Assembly: GCA_027485675.1 (NCBI GenBank)
Contig: JAIXQP010000044.1
Span: forward strand, 34,051 to 98,050
From: Terriglobales bacterium
Lineage (GTDB): Bacteria; Acidobacteriota; Terriglobia; Bryobacterales; Bryobacteraceae
Direction of reading: 5' to 3'
DNA length: 64,000 nucleotides
In this document: positions 1 through 8,973 of the stretch, piece by piece
Layout: each line of letters starts with the position of its first letter
How positions within the stretch are numbered: the stretch's first letter is position 1
Translations under genes and position numbers: made by a program
Notes under the pieces: generated by a model
What the model saw: only the letters and a program-made list of their open reading frames with translations
Databases searched by the model: none
Told to the model about the DNA's origin: nothing

Positions 1-1982
1 CGCGGCGGGAGAACGCCAGAGCTACCGAGGAGCGGCTGGAGGCAGCCAAGCGGGCGGAGGCAGCCTGGCCGGCGTGGGAGGAGCGCGGGAAGCGGCAGCA
101 GGCGATGGAGAAGGCGCAGGGCCGCTATCGCGAGGCGGAGCAGAAGGTGACCGCGACGACGACAGCGCTACTCGAAGCCACTAGCGCGCTGCGGGAGACG
201 GAGGCGACGCAACCGCTGCGGGAACGGCTGGCCGGCGAGCGGGTGCAGTTGGACGCGCTGCGGCCGCTGGTGGGCCGATTGGTGGCGCAGCGGGAGGCGA
301 TGCAAGGCGCCGAGAGGGAGCACAAAAAGGCCAAGGGCGAGTGGGAGCGCCGGGTGGCCGAACGGGAGGCGATTGACGCCCAACTGCCGGAGGTGGAGGC
401 ACTGGCAGAACAGGAGGGTGCGCGGGCGGCGGCGCGGGTGGAGGCCCGGCAGCGTCTGGAGCAGCGCCGCAACTGGGAGCGATGGTCCAAGGAGTTAGCG
501 GAGATTGCACCCCAAGCGGCGGCGGCGGAGCAGGCTGAGGCCGCGGCGCTGGCCGAACGGCTGCGCGAGGGCGAGCCGTGCCCGGTCTGCGGGTCGACGG
601 AGCATCCGAACCCGGCGGCGCATGGCGGGGGAACGGGATCCGGTTGGCGGGAGCTTTCCGAGCGGGTGGCCGTGCTGCGCGGGCAATTGGCGGATTTACC
701 GGCGGACTTGCCCGCGGATGCGGCGGAGCGGTTGCAGGCAGCCGAGTCCGCCGAGCAAGCGTGTAAGCGGGCGGCGGCGGCGCGGACGGAGTTGACGAAA
801 CGCAAGGCCGCGTTGCAAGTGGAGGAGTGGCAGAAGCGCGTGGGGGAGTTGTACAGCGAATGGGTTCGGATCAGCACGCTGGTGGAGCAAGAGGAGGGCG
901 CGGTACCGGAGGGATTGCGACAGGCGGGCGCGCTGGAACGGGCGTTAGGGGAGACCGAAAGGAGGATCGCGGCACTGGACCTCGAGCGGGCCGAGGCGCA
1001 GGCGCAGGAGAGCCGGGCACGGACGGAGACGGGAGCCGCGGCGGCGGCGCGGGAGGTGGTTGCCCGGAACCAGCAGGAGGCCATGGATGCGCTGGCCGAT
1101 GGCGAGAAGGCGGCCGCAAGGGCCCTGGCGGGGAGCGCTTTCGCCAATTGGGAGGCGGTCGAGGCGGCGCGGTTGCCCATTGAGAAGCAGGAGAACTGGG
1201 CCAAGCAGCTGCGCGAATTCTGGGAGCAGTTGGCGGCGGTGCGGGCGCGGGCGGAGGCGGCGGACAAGGCCGTGGAGGGATTGACTCCGGTGGCGTTGGA
1301 GGCCGTGCAGGCGGCCAAGGAGGCCGCGGCGGAGACCGTGCGGCGGCTGACGGAGCGCCGGGGGCAGTTGGCCCAGGAGTCGGCCACACTGCGGGAGACG
1401 GCGGAGGCCGTGCGGCAGGTGAGCGGGGAGGCCGCGAAGGTGGAGGCCGAGTTGCGGCTGGTGGGTCAGGTGGCCGAGGTGGTGCAGGGGAAGAACGCGC
1501 GGAAGCTGAGCCTGCAGGAGTACGCGCAGATGGCGTTTCTCGAAGAGGTGCTGGCGGCAGCGACGGTGCGGCTACAGCGGATGAGCAGCGGACGGTACGA
1601 GTTGCTGCATCCGGAGGGCGCGAAGGGGTTAGAGTTGGCGGTGCGGGACTACTATTCGGGGCAGTTGCGGGGCGTGGAGACCCTTTCGGGCGGCGAGATG
1701 TTTCTGGCCTCGCTGGCGCTGGCGCTGGGTCTTTCGGACGTGGTGCAAGCCAATAGCGGGGGCACGCGGCTCGATTCGCTGTTCGTGGACGAGGGGTTCG
1801 GCACGTTGGACCCGGAGGTGCTGGATCTGGCGATGAACACGTTGATGGAGTTGCAGCGGAGCGGACGCTTGGTGGGCTTAATCTCGCACGTCGCCGACAT
1901 GCGGGACCGGATTCCGTTGCGGCTGGAAGTGGTCCCGGGCAAACGGGGGAGCACGACGCGAATGGCGGGATTACTGGACTAA
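1..1982 (+). CDS. sbcC: Exonuclease SbcC-like ATPase, C-terminal part (5' end outside window)
   Basis: The reading frame is already open at the left edge, so the ATG at 105 is internal and the Walker A half lies outside the window. What remains is a long Ala/Glu/Arg/Gln-rich coiled coil broken by a zinc hook (CPVC, about 575-592), then a return coiled coil and the C-terminal ATPase half. That half shows the ABC signature LSGGEMFLASLALALGL (about 1683) and a Walker B LFVDEGFGTLD (about 1783). This is the SMC/Rad50/SbcC layout. The family forms SbcCD with the nuclease SbcD and processes DNA ends and hairpins. SbcD is expected upstream, outside the window. Family assignment is firm; SbcC versus a close Rad50-like relative cannot be fully settled from half a protein. 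Confidence 0.9.
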   Translation, partial: RRENARATEERLEAAKRAEAAWPAWEERGKRQQAMEKAQGRYREAEQKVTATTTALLEATSALRETEATQPLRERLAGERVQLDALRPLVGRLVAQREAMQGAEREHKKAKGEWERRVAEREAIDAQLPEVEALAEQEGARAAARVEARQRLEQRRNWERWSKELAEIAPQAAAAEQAEAAALAERLREGEPCPVCGSTEHPNPAAHGGGTGSGWRELSERVAVLRGQLADLPADLPADAAERLQAAESAEQACKRAAAARTELTKRKAALQVEEWQKRVGELYSEWVRISTLVEQEEGAVPEGLRQAGALERALGETERRIAALDLERAEAQAQESRARTETGAAAAAREVVARNQQEAMDALADGEKAAARALAGSAFANWEAVEAARLPIEKQENWAKQLREFWEQLAAVRARAEAADKAVEGLTPVALEAVQAAKEAAAETVRRLTERRGQLAQESATLRETAEAVRQVSGEAAKVEAELRLVGQVAEVVQGKNARKLSLQEYAQMAFLEEVLAAATVRLQRMSSGRYELLHPEGAKGLELAVRDYYSGQLRGVETLSGGEMFLASLALALGLSDVVQANSGGTRLDSLFVDEGFGTLDPEVLDLAMNTLMELQRSGRLVGLISHVADMRDRIPLRLEVVPGKRGSTTRMAGLLD

Positions 1983-2203
1983 GTGGGTTGGCGGCGGATC
2001 CCCGTTGCATCCGCACCGGGCAGACAGAGCCCGTATCAGCCCCCACTCCTCCCGGCGCTGCGGAAGTTCCGCGAACCCTCGAACCGCAAGACGATTCCAA
2101 TCTAATCGGCCGCGGGACTCGAGACTTACTCCCATCGCGCGGTCAGCCGTGTCCGCAGTGAGAAATCGTTTTGTAACGCGGCCGGGTTAGCATAAGAGAT
2201 ATC

Positions 2204-5200
2204 ATGCTGAGATTTGGTCTCTGTTTCCTCCTCGGGTTTTCTCTGCTCGTTCCACTCGCCGAGGCGCAGTCGCTCGCTGGAATGGCTGCCGTAAGTGGCA
2301 CCGTGACTGACGCCAGCAACGCTCCTGTCCCGAACGCGACCGTATTGGTTACCAACTCCGAAACCGGGCTAAGCCGGCGCCTGACGACCAACGACTCCGG
2401 CTACTTCCTCGCCGCCTCGTTGCAGCCGGGTCCGGGCTACACGGTGTCCGTGCAGAGGGAAGGCTTCGCCACGTACGAGGCTAAGAACCTGCTGCTGCAA
2501 GTCGGCCAGAACGTGTCCCTACGCATTCAAGTCTCCGTGGCCCAGCAGGCGCAGACGCTTACGGTGGAAGACAGTACGCCCGTGGTCGAAGCCACCAAAA
2601 CCGGCGTTTCCTCCGTCGTGAATTCCCAGCAGATTCTCAATCTGCCCATCAACGGCCGCCGCGTGGACAGCTTCGTTTTGCTCAGCCCCGGCGTGACCTC
2701 CGACGGCACGTTTGGCGCCGTGAGCTTCCGCGGAGTGCCCGCCGGCAATACCTTCCTGCAGGACGGCAACGACACCACCCAGCAGTTCTACAACGAGAAC
2801 GCGGGCCGCACCCGGATCAGTTCGAACATCAGCCAGGATTCCGTGCAGGAGTTCCAGGTGCTGACGTCCGGTTATAACGCCGAATTTGGCCGTGCGGCGG
2901 GTGGCGTGATCAACACCGTTACCAAGAGCGGCACCAACACAGTGCACGGAACCGGTTATTGGTTTTACCGCAATCAGGATTTCAACGCACGGGACCGGTA
3001 TGCGGCTATCAATCCGCAGGAGTCCCGCCACCAGGCCGGGGGCAGCATCGGCGGCCCGATCCGGAAGGATAAGCTGTTTTACTTCGGCAATTTCGAAGCC
3101 ACGCGCCGCGACTTTCCGCTGATCAGCTCGATCCTCAACCCTCAGTTCTTTAACGCCTCCGGAACATTTATTGGCAACTGCGGCGCTCCCGCCACCCCCC
3201 AACAGTGCTCGAACGCGGTTGATTATTTCCGTCGCTTTTTCGGCACCGTGGAGCGTACGGTTGCGCAGAATGCGGGTTTTGCCAAGATCGACTGGCAGGC
3301 TACCGCTAACCAGACCATTAGCGCGAGTTTCAACCTGATGAACTGGGAGTCGCCGAACGGAATTCAGACGGCGGCAGTGCTGACCAACGCGGGCGCGATC
3401 GGCAACAATGGCCTGTCGACGGTGCGGACGCGGTGGGCGCGTTTGGCCCACACCGGAATCCTAAGCGCCCGCGCGATCAACGAATTCCGCTTTGGCTGGT
3501 TTAAGGACCGTCTCGCCGACGAAGCGAACTACGCGCTGGCGCCTCCGGGAGTCCGGACGGCCGTTTCGGTGCAGGGGCAAGGGAATCTCGGTGTTCCCAA
3601 TTACCTGCCGCGCGTGCAACCCACGGAAGACCGCTTCCAGTTCGCCAACAACTTCTCGCTCACGTCGGGCCGGCATCAGTACAAGTTCGGTTTCGACATC
3701 GCCCATACGCGCGACATCGAAGACGCCCTTTTCAACGGCACTGGTTCCTACAATTACGGGACGATCACCGATTTCGCGCGCGACCTGACCAATCTGGACG
3801 GCGGCAAGCGCTGGCAGTCCTATAGCCAGGCATTCGGCCAGAGCTTCACCAACATTTTCGTTCGGGACTTTAACTTCTACGCGCAGGATCAATGGAGGAT
3901 CACCAATTCGGTTACCTTCAACTACGGCCTGCGCTATGAGTTCGCGCAGTTTGCCCAACCCACGCTCTCCAACCCCGACTATCCCTTAACGGCACGGATC
4001 AACGAACCGAATCGCAACTTCAGTCCGCGCGTCGGGATCGCCTGGAGCTTGAACTCCAAGACCGTTCTGCGCGCCGGCTACGGCATTTTTTACGCCCGCC
4101 TGCCCTCAGCGACATTGGCCCGGCTGCACCAATTGAATGGGGTGGCGCAACGTGCCCTGACGCTGCAAGGCAATAACGCCACCGATGCGGCCGCCGGCCC
4201 GGTGTTCCCGGCCTCGCTCGCCTCGCTCGACCGCACCCCGCCTCCCGGCACCGTCTCAGTGAGTTTTGCCGATCCGAATCTTGCCACCCCGTATACCCAA
4301 CAGGGCGACCTGAGTCTGGAGCGCGAAATTACGAAGAAGGTCGGCATCACGGTCTCTTACCTGTGGAATCGCGGCCTGCAGTTCCTTACGCGCCGGGACC
4401 TGAATATCGGCCCCGAAACCGGTTCGTTCACCTACCGGATTCTGGACGCCGCCGGCAACCAAACCGGCACCTATACGACGCCCACCTATTTGACGGCCAA
4501 CCGGGTGGACCGGCGGTATCAGCGGGTGGTCTCGGTCGATAACGGCGGACGCGTCTGGTACGACGGCCTGGCCGTGAGCATGCGAGGGCGCGCTACTTCC
4601 TGGATGGAGGGCACGCTCGCCTACACGTGGTCCCATGCACGGGACCTCTCGCAAGGCGGGGCCAGCAACAACGTCTTCTTCACGGACGGACCGGCCACGC
4701 TGCGGAACGGAGATTTCCAGGGGGAGAAGGGGACCTCGGTGCTGGATCAGCGGCATCGCACGGTCTTCACGGCGATCGTTACTCCGCCCAAGTGGAAGAC
4801 GGCCAATGCGTTTGCCGGCCACATCATCAACGGCTGGCAGATCTCGATGCTCGGGACGTTCGCCTCGCCTCAGTACGTCACCCCGTCGATGTTGGTATCC
4901 GGCGCACAGTTCCCCGGCCAGGCCTTCAACAATACGTTGAACGGGTTCGGCGGCAGCAACCAGGTCCCGTTTCTCTCGCGGCAGAGCATCCCGGTGGACT
5001 CGATCCAGCGGGTGGATAGCCGGTTGACGAAGATTTTCTACCTGCCCAGGGAGACCCAGGCGCACTTCAACTTTGAGGTCTTCAACACCTTCAATCGGGT
5101 ATCGAACACGGTTGTGAACTCCACTGCCTTCCAAGCGGTGGCGGGTGTTATCCGCCCTGTCGCGGGGCTCGGCGTGGGAACGGCTTCCGGCGGCTTCCCC

Positions 5201-5251
5201 GATGGAACGAACGCCCGCCGCGCGCAGATCTCGCTACGGGTGATCTTCTAG
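2204..5251 (+). CDS. TonB-dependent receptor, Oar-like, with carboxypeptidase-regulatory-like domain
   Basis: A 1015-residue outer-membrane protein. A signal peptide (about residues 1-22, ending LAEAQS) is followed by a carboxypeptidase-regulatory-like beta-sandwich (about 30-110: GTVTDASNAPVPNATVLVT). Next comes a plug-like segment (about 125-235: NLPINGRRVDSFVLLSPGV; GGVINTVTKSGTNTVHG) and a long beta-barrel rich in aromatic residues, ending with a terminal Phe as outer-membrane barrels usually do. Such Oar/CarbReg-plug receptors are abundant in Acidobacteriota and are presumed to import large organic substrates; the substrate here is unknown. The 221-base region upstream holds no gene. The 3' end overlaps the convergent neighbour by four bases (CTAG). 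No TonB box was identified with confidence. Confidence 0.9.
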   Translation: MLRFGLCFLLGFSLLVPLAEAQSLAGMAAVSGTVTDASNAPVPNATVLVTNSETGLSRRLTTNDSGYFLAASLQPGPGYTVSVQREGFATYEAKNLLLQVGQNVSLRIQVSVAQQAQTLTVEDSTPVVEATKTGVSSVVNSQQILNLPINGRRVDSFVLLSPGVTSDGTFGAVSFRGVPAGNTFLQDGNDTTQQFYNENAGRTRISSNISQDSVQEFQVLTSGYNAEFGRAAGGVINTVTKSGTNTVHGTGYWFYRNQDFNARDRYAAINPQESRHQAGGSIGGPIRKDKLFYFGNFEATRRDFPLISSILNPQFFNASGTFIGNCGAPATPQQCSNAVDYFRRFFGTVERTVAQNAGFAKIDWQATANQTISASFNLMNWESPNGIQTAAVLTNAGAIGNNGLSTVRTRWARLAHTGILSARAINEFRFGWFKDRLADEANYALAPPGVRTAVSVQGQGNLGVPNYLPRVQPTEDRFQFANNFSLTSGRHQYKFGFDIAHTRDIEDALFNGTGSYNYGTITDFARDLTNLDGGKRWQSYSQAFGQSFTNIFVRDFNFYAQDQWRITNSVTFNYGLRYEFAQFAQPTLSNPDYPLTARINEPNRNFSPRVGIAWSLNSKTVLRAGYGIFYARLPSATLARLHQLNGVAQRALTLQGNNATDAAAGPVFPASLASLDRTPPPGTVSVSFADPNLATPYTQQGDLSLEREITKKVGITVSYLWNRGLQFLTRRDLNIGPETGSFTYRILDAAGNQTGTYTTPTYLTANRVDRRYQRVVSVDNGGRVWYDGLAVSMRGRATSWMEGTLAYTWSHARDLSQGGASNNVFFTDGPATLRNGDFQGEKGTSVLDQRHRTVFTAIVTPPKWKTANAFAGHIINGWQISMLGTFASPQYVTPSMLVSGAQFPGQAFNNTLNGFGGSNQVPFLSRQSIPVDSIQRVDSRLTKIFYLPRETQAHFNFEVFNTFNRVSNTVVNSTAFQAVAGVIRPVAGLGVGTASGGFPDGTNARRAQISLRVIF

Positions 5252-6360
5252 CGGGCGGCTTTGGCCGCGTACGGCCCATGCACCGATAAAATTCGTCCGT
5301 CTTCACGCGTGGCATCCAGCACGAAAACGCGGTACTCCTTTCCGCCGGGCGCCACGCGGACTACGATATGGCCTTCGGTGTTGCGGAAGGGCTGACCGAG
5401 ATAGCGGAAGATGGCGGCGGGGGCGCCCAGTAACGTGGTGGTAAAGAGATCCGGCCGCGGACCACGCGGGGACTTGAGCCGCCGCAGCACACCGTGGTCA
5501 GGATGCGAGACATGCCAGGCCGGGAGAATCGCAACCCGCGGGGTGAGGGTCCGGAGGAAGAACTCGTTGGTGGTGTCGAGCCAGCCGTGATGGTTGAGAA
5601 CGGCGACATCCACGGGGCCGGTCACCTTCGCGACCGGTGTTTCGAGATCATGCCATTCCGGTAATCCGTCGAGCACCACGCCGATCAGGTCGGCGCCCGC
5701 GAAGTAGCGGAAGGCGCCGTAGCGAATCCGGAACGAAACGCTGAAGTGGTTTTCGTTGGGGTGGAGTTCGGCGGGCAGCTCTTGCCAGTCCGGTGGGAAG
5801 GCGCTGGCGGCGGAGGCGTCGCGGCCGGTCCATACGTGACCATTCGCCGCCACGGTTCGGATTTCGAAATCTTCGGCGGTGATCAGCGCTTCGCCGGCTC
5901 GGATCGGCCGGTAGGCTTTGTGTTTCGCTCGCTCAACCAGGTAGCGCCCCACGACGGGAAAGGCGGGCGGCGGGGGATGATCCCCCCGGTCCATCAGCCG
6001 CGTCACGGGCAGATTCGCCAGGAGATCCTTCACGCCGCCCAAATGGTCATCGTGATAGTGCGAGACGACCAGGGTGTCCAATCGTTCGTACCCCAGCCGG
6101 CGAATGTAGTGGGCGACCCACGCCCCGGCCGGGCGCGAGGCATCCGGCCGGCGTGGGCCGACCTCTAACGGGCGGCCGTCTGGCACGTCGCCGGCGTCGA
6201 CGAGAATGGTCTCGCCGCGCGGTGTCACGATGAGCAGTGCGTTGCCCCGGCCGGTGTGGATCTGGTGCAGGTCGAACTCACCGCGGACGCAGGGGGGCAG
6301 CACCTCGCCCGGCTGCTGCGCCAGCAGCGCGCACGACATTAGCCATAACCAGCTTCGCAT
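5248..6360 (-). CDS. Exported metallo-beta-lactamase-fold hydrolase (ComEC-like domain), copy 1
   Basis: A 370-residue protein with a short hydrophobic N-terminus (MRSWLWLMSCALLAQQ, likely signal peptide). The metallo-beta-lactamase fold is shown by the opening strand ALLIVTPRGETILVDAGD and the metal motif SHYHDDHLGG (HxHxDH, about residues 100-109). It resembles the stand-alone domain found at the C-terminus of ComEC/Rec2, for which nuclease or phosphodiesterase activity has been discussed; the substrate here is unknown. It lies 35 bases downstream of a second gene of the same family on the same strand, so the two are probably co-transcribed paralogs. It converges on the TonB receptor gene with overlapping stop codons. 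Confidence 0.85.
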   Translation of the reverse strand: MRSWLWLMSCALLAQQPGEVLPPCVRGEFDLHQIHTGRGNALLIVTPRGETILVDAGDVPDGRPLEVGPRRPDASRPAGAWVAHYIRRLGYERLDTLVVSHYHDDHLGGVKDLLANLPVTRLMDRGDHPPPPAFPVVGRYLVERAKHKAYRPIRAGEALITAEDFEIRTVAANGHVWTGRDASAASAFPPDWQELPAELHPNENHFSVSFRIRYGAFRYFAGADLIGVVLDGLPEWHDLETPVAKVTGPVDVAVLNHHGWLDTTNEFFLRTLTPRVAILPAWHVSHPDHGVLRRLKSPRGPRPDLFTTTLLGAPAAIFRYLGQPFRNTEGHIVVRVAPGGKEYRVFVLDATREDGRILSVHGPYAAKAAR

Positions 6361-6395
6361 CGCCCAATTATGAACGATGCCGCGCGAACGCGGCT

Positions 6396-7397
6396 TTAGC
6401 GGGCGGCGTAGGACTTGGTGAATTTGTTCCGGGAGTTGAATACCGAGAACGAGCCATCCTTGGCGGCGCTGACTTTGATGTAGTTGCCGGAGCCGAATTC
6501 GGCCGTGTCGGCGAGGAGGGCGTCAGGGGCGTTGTTCTCCTTGCCGCCGGCGATGGCGTAGTGGAGCTGCCAGAGGTCTTCGAGGCCAGGCGAGGAGCGG
6601 ACGATCTGCCAGGCCGAGGGGGAGCCGCCTTTCTTCGAACCGTTGTTCATGATGGCAACCTGCGGACGGAGGGCATGCACGAGCTCCTTGGGGCCGGAGG
6701 CGTCCATGCCGTGGTGCGTCGTCAGGTAGACCGAAATCGGGCCGAGGCGATTGGCCGGGCAGGCGAGTTCGAGCTCCTTGTTCCAGGTGAGGTCGCCGAT
6801 GTCGAGGAACTTGAACTTCCCAAAGGAGAGCAGAAAGCCGAGGCTGCGGGCATTTTCGGTGGGATCGTCGGCCTTTTTCACCGCATCGGAGCAAAGCGGG
6901 TTCTTCGATCCGGCCTGGTTGATGATCTCGCCATCGGAGGAGACCACCAAAATCTCGGCGCCTTTCAGCGGGATCTTCTCGCCGGCCTTGACGGAGGAGC
7001 GCTGGCCCGTGGCGGTGGCTTTCAGATAGGCGTTCATCAGCTGTTCGGCGGGCAGGCCGGTTTCGCGGTTCGGGCCGTGGTCGACGAAGTTCACGACCGG
7101 CATCTTCTGCAGGAGCTGCGAGATCCCGCCGACGTGGTCGCGGTGGTAGTGGGTAATGAGCAGGTAGTCGATCTTCTTGAGCCCGGCTTTCTTGGCTGTT
7201 TTGACGATCCGGTCGGCGTCGCGGTCTTCAAAGCCGGGCCAGCCGGTGTCGACCAGCAGGGACTGCTTCTCGGGGGTGACGATTAGAGTCGCCTGGCCGC
7301 CTTCGACATCGATAAAGTAGATGTCGAGGGTCTTGTCGGCGGCTGCAAGGCCGAACGAGAACAGAAGGAGCGTGAAGAGTGCCGGCAGGAGTTTCAT
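6396..7397 (-). CDS. Exported metallo-beta-lactamase-fold hydrolase (ComEC-like domain), copy 2
   Basis: The chosen start gives a protein beginning MKLLPALFTLLLFSFGLAAA, a clear signal peptide. A start three codons earlier (7406) is equally possible. A longer in-frame extension to 7610 was rejected because it runs antisense through the zinc-ribbon gene. The mature protein has IYFIDVEGGQATLIVT, the LLVDTGW strand and the metal motif THYHRDHVGG (HxHxDH). Fold and export match copy 1, and the two diverge greatly in sequence, so this is an old duplication or co-recruitment. Later conserved metal ligands are consistent with LTTHHGMDASG (about residues 220-230). The substrate is unknown. Confidence 0.85.
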   Translation of the reverse strand: MKLLPALFTLLLFSFGLAAADKTLDIYFIDVEGGQATLIVTPEKQSLLVDTGWPGFEDRDADRIVKTAKKAGLKKIDYLLITHYHRDHVGGISQLLQKMPVVNFVDHGPNRETGLPAEQLMNAYLKATATGQRSSVKAGEKIPLKGAEILVVSSDGEIINQAGSKNPLCSDAVKKADDPTENARSLGFLLSFGKFKFLDIGDLTWNKELELACPANRLGPISVYLTTHHGMDASGPKELVHALRPQVAIMNNGSKKGGSPSAWQIVRSSPGLEDLWQLHYAIAGGKENNAPDALLADTAEFGSGNYIKVSAAKDGSFSVFNSRNKFTKSYAAR

Positions 7398-7470
7398 CGC
7401 AGTCATGCTACTGGAGACGGAAGGAACATCGCAAGCGGGAATTGCGTAGGGTTGAATAGGGAGGCGGCAA

Positions 7471-7938
7471 ATGCCCTTTTGCACAAATTGCGGGACTGCG
7501 GTTGGCGACCAGGCGGCGTTTTGCCAGAAGTGCGGCAAGGCGCAGCCGATGACCGCCGTGCCCCCGGCGACGGATCCGCTGAGCGGCGTGAGTGGTGAGA
7601 CGGCGTCCACGCTGTGTTACATACCCTGGGTGGGGTGGATTGTCAGCCTGGTGGTGCTGTCGACGAACCGGTTCCGCGGGGATGGCTTGGTGCGCTTCCA
7701 TGCGTTCCAAGGGATGTATCTGGCTGTGGTGTGGATGATCGTTGACATTGCGCTGGAGCCGGCGATGCGGATCTCCGGAATCAGCCGGGGCCTGATTCCG
7801 CTGCTGAAGCTCGGCGTGCTGGGGACCTGGGTGTTTATGCTGATCAAGACCAACGCCCGGCAATTGGTGCGGCTGCCGGTGATCGGCGAAATGGCGGAAC
7901 GCAGCGTGAACGAGCAGGGGAACGGCTGGAAAGCCTAA
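7471..7938 (+). CDS. Zinc-ribbon membrane protein (DUF4870-like)
   Basis: A 155-residue protein. The N-terminus is a zinc ribbon with two CxxC pairs (CTNCG at 4-8, CQKCG at 18-22). It is followed by a linker and a membrane region with TM-like segments around 52-68 (CYIPWVGWIVSLVVLST), 85-100 and 112-130. The conserved FHAFQGMYLAVVW segment is typical of the DUF4870-like family of small membrane proteins of unknown function. A strong ribosome-binding site (GGGAGG, 7459-7464) lies six bases before the ATG and supports the start. The gene is divergent from the metallo-beta-lactamase gene across about 73 bases. Function is not assigned. Confidence 0.8.
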   Translation: MPFCTNCGTAVGDQAAFCQKCGKAQPMTAVPPATDPLSGVSGETASTLCYIPWVGWIVSLVVLSTNRFRGDGLVRFHAFQGMYLAVVWMIVDIALEPAMRISGISRGLIPLLKLGVLGTWVFMLIKTNARQLVRLPVIGEMAERSVNEQGNGWKA

Positions 7939-7955
7939 GCGGGACCGGGCGCAAT

Positions 7956-7989
7956 GGTATATTTATTCATGGGGATGAATAAATAGTCA
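7956..7989. promoter_or_regulatory. Tandem ARG-box-like operator upstream of argC
   Basis: A perfect 11-bp inverted repeat (TATTTATTCAT / ATGAATAAATA, 7960-7970 and 7975-7985, spacer GGGG) ends seven bases before the argC ATG. Read against the ArgR consensus TGAAT-WWWW-ATTCA it resolves into two boxes. Box 1 (7956-7969) is GGTAT-ATTT-ATTCA, 8/10 in the conserved halves; box 2 (7976-7989) is TGAAT-AAAT-AGTCA, 9/10. The full 18-bp boxes would be separated by 2 bp, within the spacing known for ArgR targets. An A/T-rich TATATT overlapping box 1 could be the -10. ArgR control is inferred; no argR is in the window. Confidence 0.55.
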
Positions 7990-7992
7990 ACC

Positions 7993-8973
7993 ATGAAGAA
8001 AATCGGGATTGTAGGTTTCCGGGGCTACAGCGGCGCTGAGCTGGTGCAGATCGGCAAACGGCACGGCGGGCTGGAGGTGTTCCTGATGGAGCATCGCGAC
8101 GAGAAAGCCCCGGCGAAGGGTTTGGCGACGATGAGCACCTCCGCCGAAGCGGTGGCCGAGCAGGGTCTGGACGGCGTTTTTCTGGCGACTCCTCCCGAAG
8201 TCTCGATGGAGCTGGCAGGCGGCTACCTAGCCGCGGGCGCGAAGGTGGTAGATCTGTCCGGGGCGTTCCGCCTGGGTACCGGGGAGAACTACCAGCGCTG
8301 GTACAAGGAAGAGCACACCCAGCCGGAGTTGTTGGCCGAGGCGGTCTATTCCATTCCCGAGTTGCACCGTGATCAGGTGCCGGGCAAGCGTTTGATTTCG
8401 AATCCCGGATGCTACCCGACGGCGGCGAGCCTGGCGCTGGCGCCGCTGGTGGACGTGATCGACCGGCAGGCGGGAGTGGTCTGTGACGCCAAGAGCGGGG
8501 TGAGCGGCGCCGGGCGGAAGCCTTCGCTGACCACGCACTTCTGCGAAGTGACGGAGAACTTTACTGCGTATTCGATCCTGTATCACCGGCATGTGGCCGA
8601 GGTGCTGCAGAACACCGGATTGCGGGAGGCTGAGTTCAGCTTCACGGCGCAGCTGTTGCCGGTGCACCGGGGCATTCTCGAAACCATTTACTTCCGGGCA
8701 TCGGACGTGAAGAGCGCGGCGGAATTGGCCGGCATGTACGAGACGCGCTACGGCAACGAACCGTTTATCCGCATCCATGAGCCCGGCAAAGTGCCGGATC
8801 TGACGGCGGTGGCGCGGACCAACTTCTGCGACATCGGCGTGGTGTTCGACGGCCGGACGAAGCGTGGCGTGGTGGTGGCCGCGATTGATAACCTCGTCAA
8901 GGGCGCGGCGGGACAAGCGATGCAGAACATGAATCTCGCGCTGGGCTTCCCGGAGACGCAAGGATTGCTATGA
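7993..8973 (+). CDS. argC: N-acetyl-gamma-glutamyl-phosphate reductase
   Basis: A 326-residue enzyme of the third step of arginine synthesis: NADPH-dependent reduction of N-acetyl-glutamyl-phosphate to the semialdehyde. The N-terminal dinucleotide-binding region (IGIVGFRGYSGAELVQI) and the catalytic cysteine motif SNPGCYPTAASLAL (Cys about residue 140) are intact. So are the substrate-loop segments GVSGAGRKPSL and LLPVHRGILETIY. Length is normal for the family. It overlaps argB by four bases (ATGA), indicating translational coupling, and starts an argC-argB-argA run. Regulation by an ArgR-type repressor is suggested by the upstream palindrome. Confidence 0.97.
   Translation: MKKIGIVGFRGYSGAELVQIGKRHGGLEVFLMEHRDEKAPAKGLATMSTSAEAVAEQGLDGVFLATPPEVSMELAGGYLAAGAKVVDLSGAFRLGTGENYQRWYKEEHTQPELLAEAVYSIPELHRDQVPGKRLISNPGCYPTAASLALAPLVDVIDRQAGVVCDAKSGVSGAGRKPSLTTHFCEVTENFTAYSILYHRHVAEVLQNTGLREAEFSFTAQLLPVHRGILETIYFRASDVKSAAELAGMYETRYGNEPFIRIHEPGKVPDLTAVARTNFCDIGVVFDGRTKRGVVVAAIDNLVKGAAGQAMQNMNLALGFPETQGLL

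Noticed and set aside
871..2100. 409-residue Pro/Ser/Ala-rich minus-strand frame
   Set aside because: Antisense to the sbcC coding region; composition is that expected from reversing GC-rich coiled-coil codons.
4256..5134. 292-residue minus-strand frame inside the TonB receptor gene
   Set aside because: No domain or signal; overlaps a clear beta-barrel coding region.
6237..7286. 349-residue plus-strand frame across the two metallo-beta-lactamase genes
   Set aside because: It is antisense to two genes with intact HxHxDH motifs and shows no recognisable family.
7398..7610. N-terminal extension of the second metallo-beta-lactamase protein
   Set aside because: Overlaps the zinc-ribbon gene antisense and precedes a good signal peptide, so the start is internal.
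7960..7985. Palindrome before argC as a rho-independent terminator
   Set aside because: AT-rich stem without a T tract and placed just before a start codon; an operator fits better.
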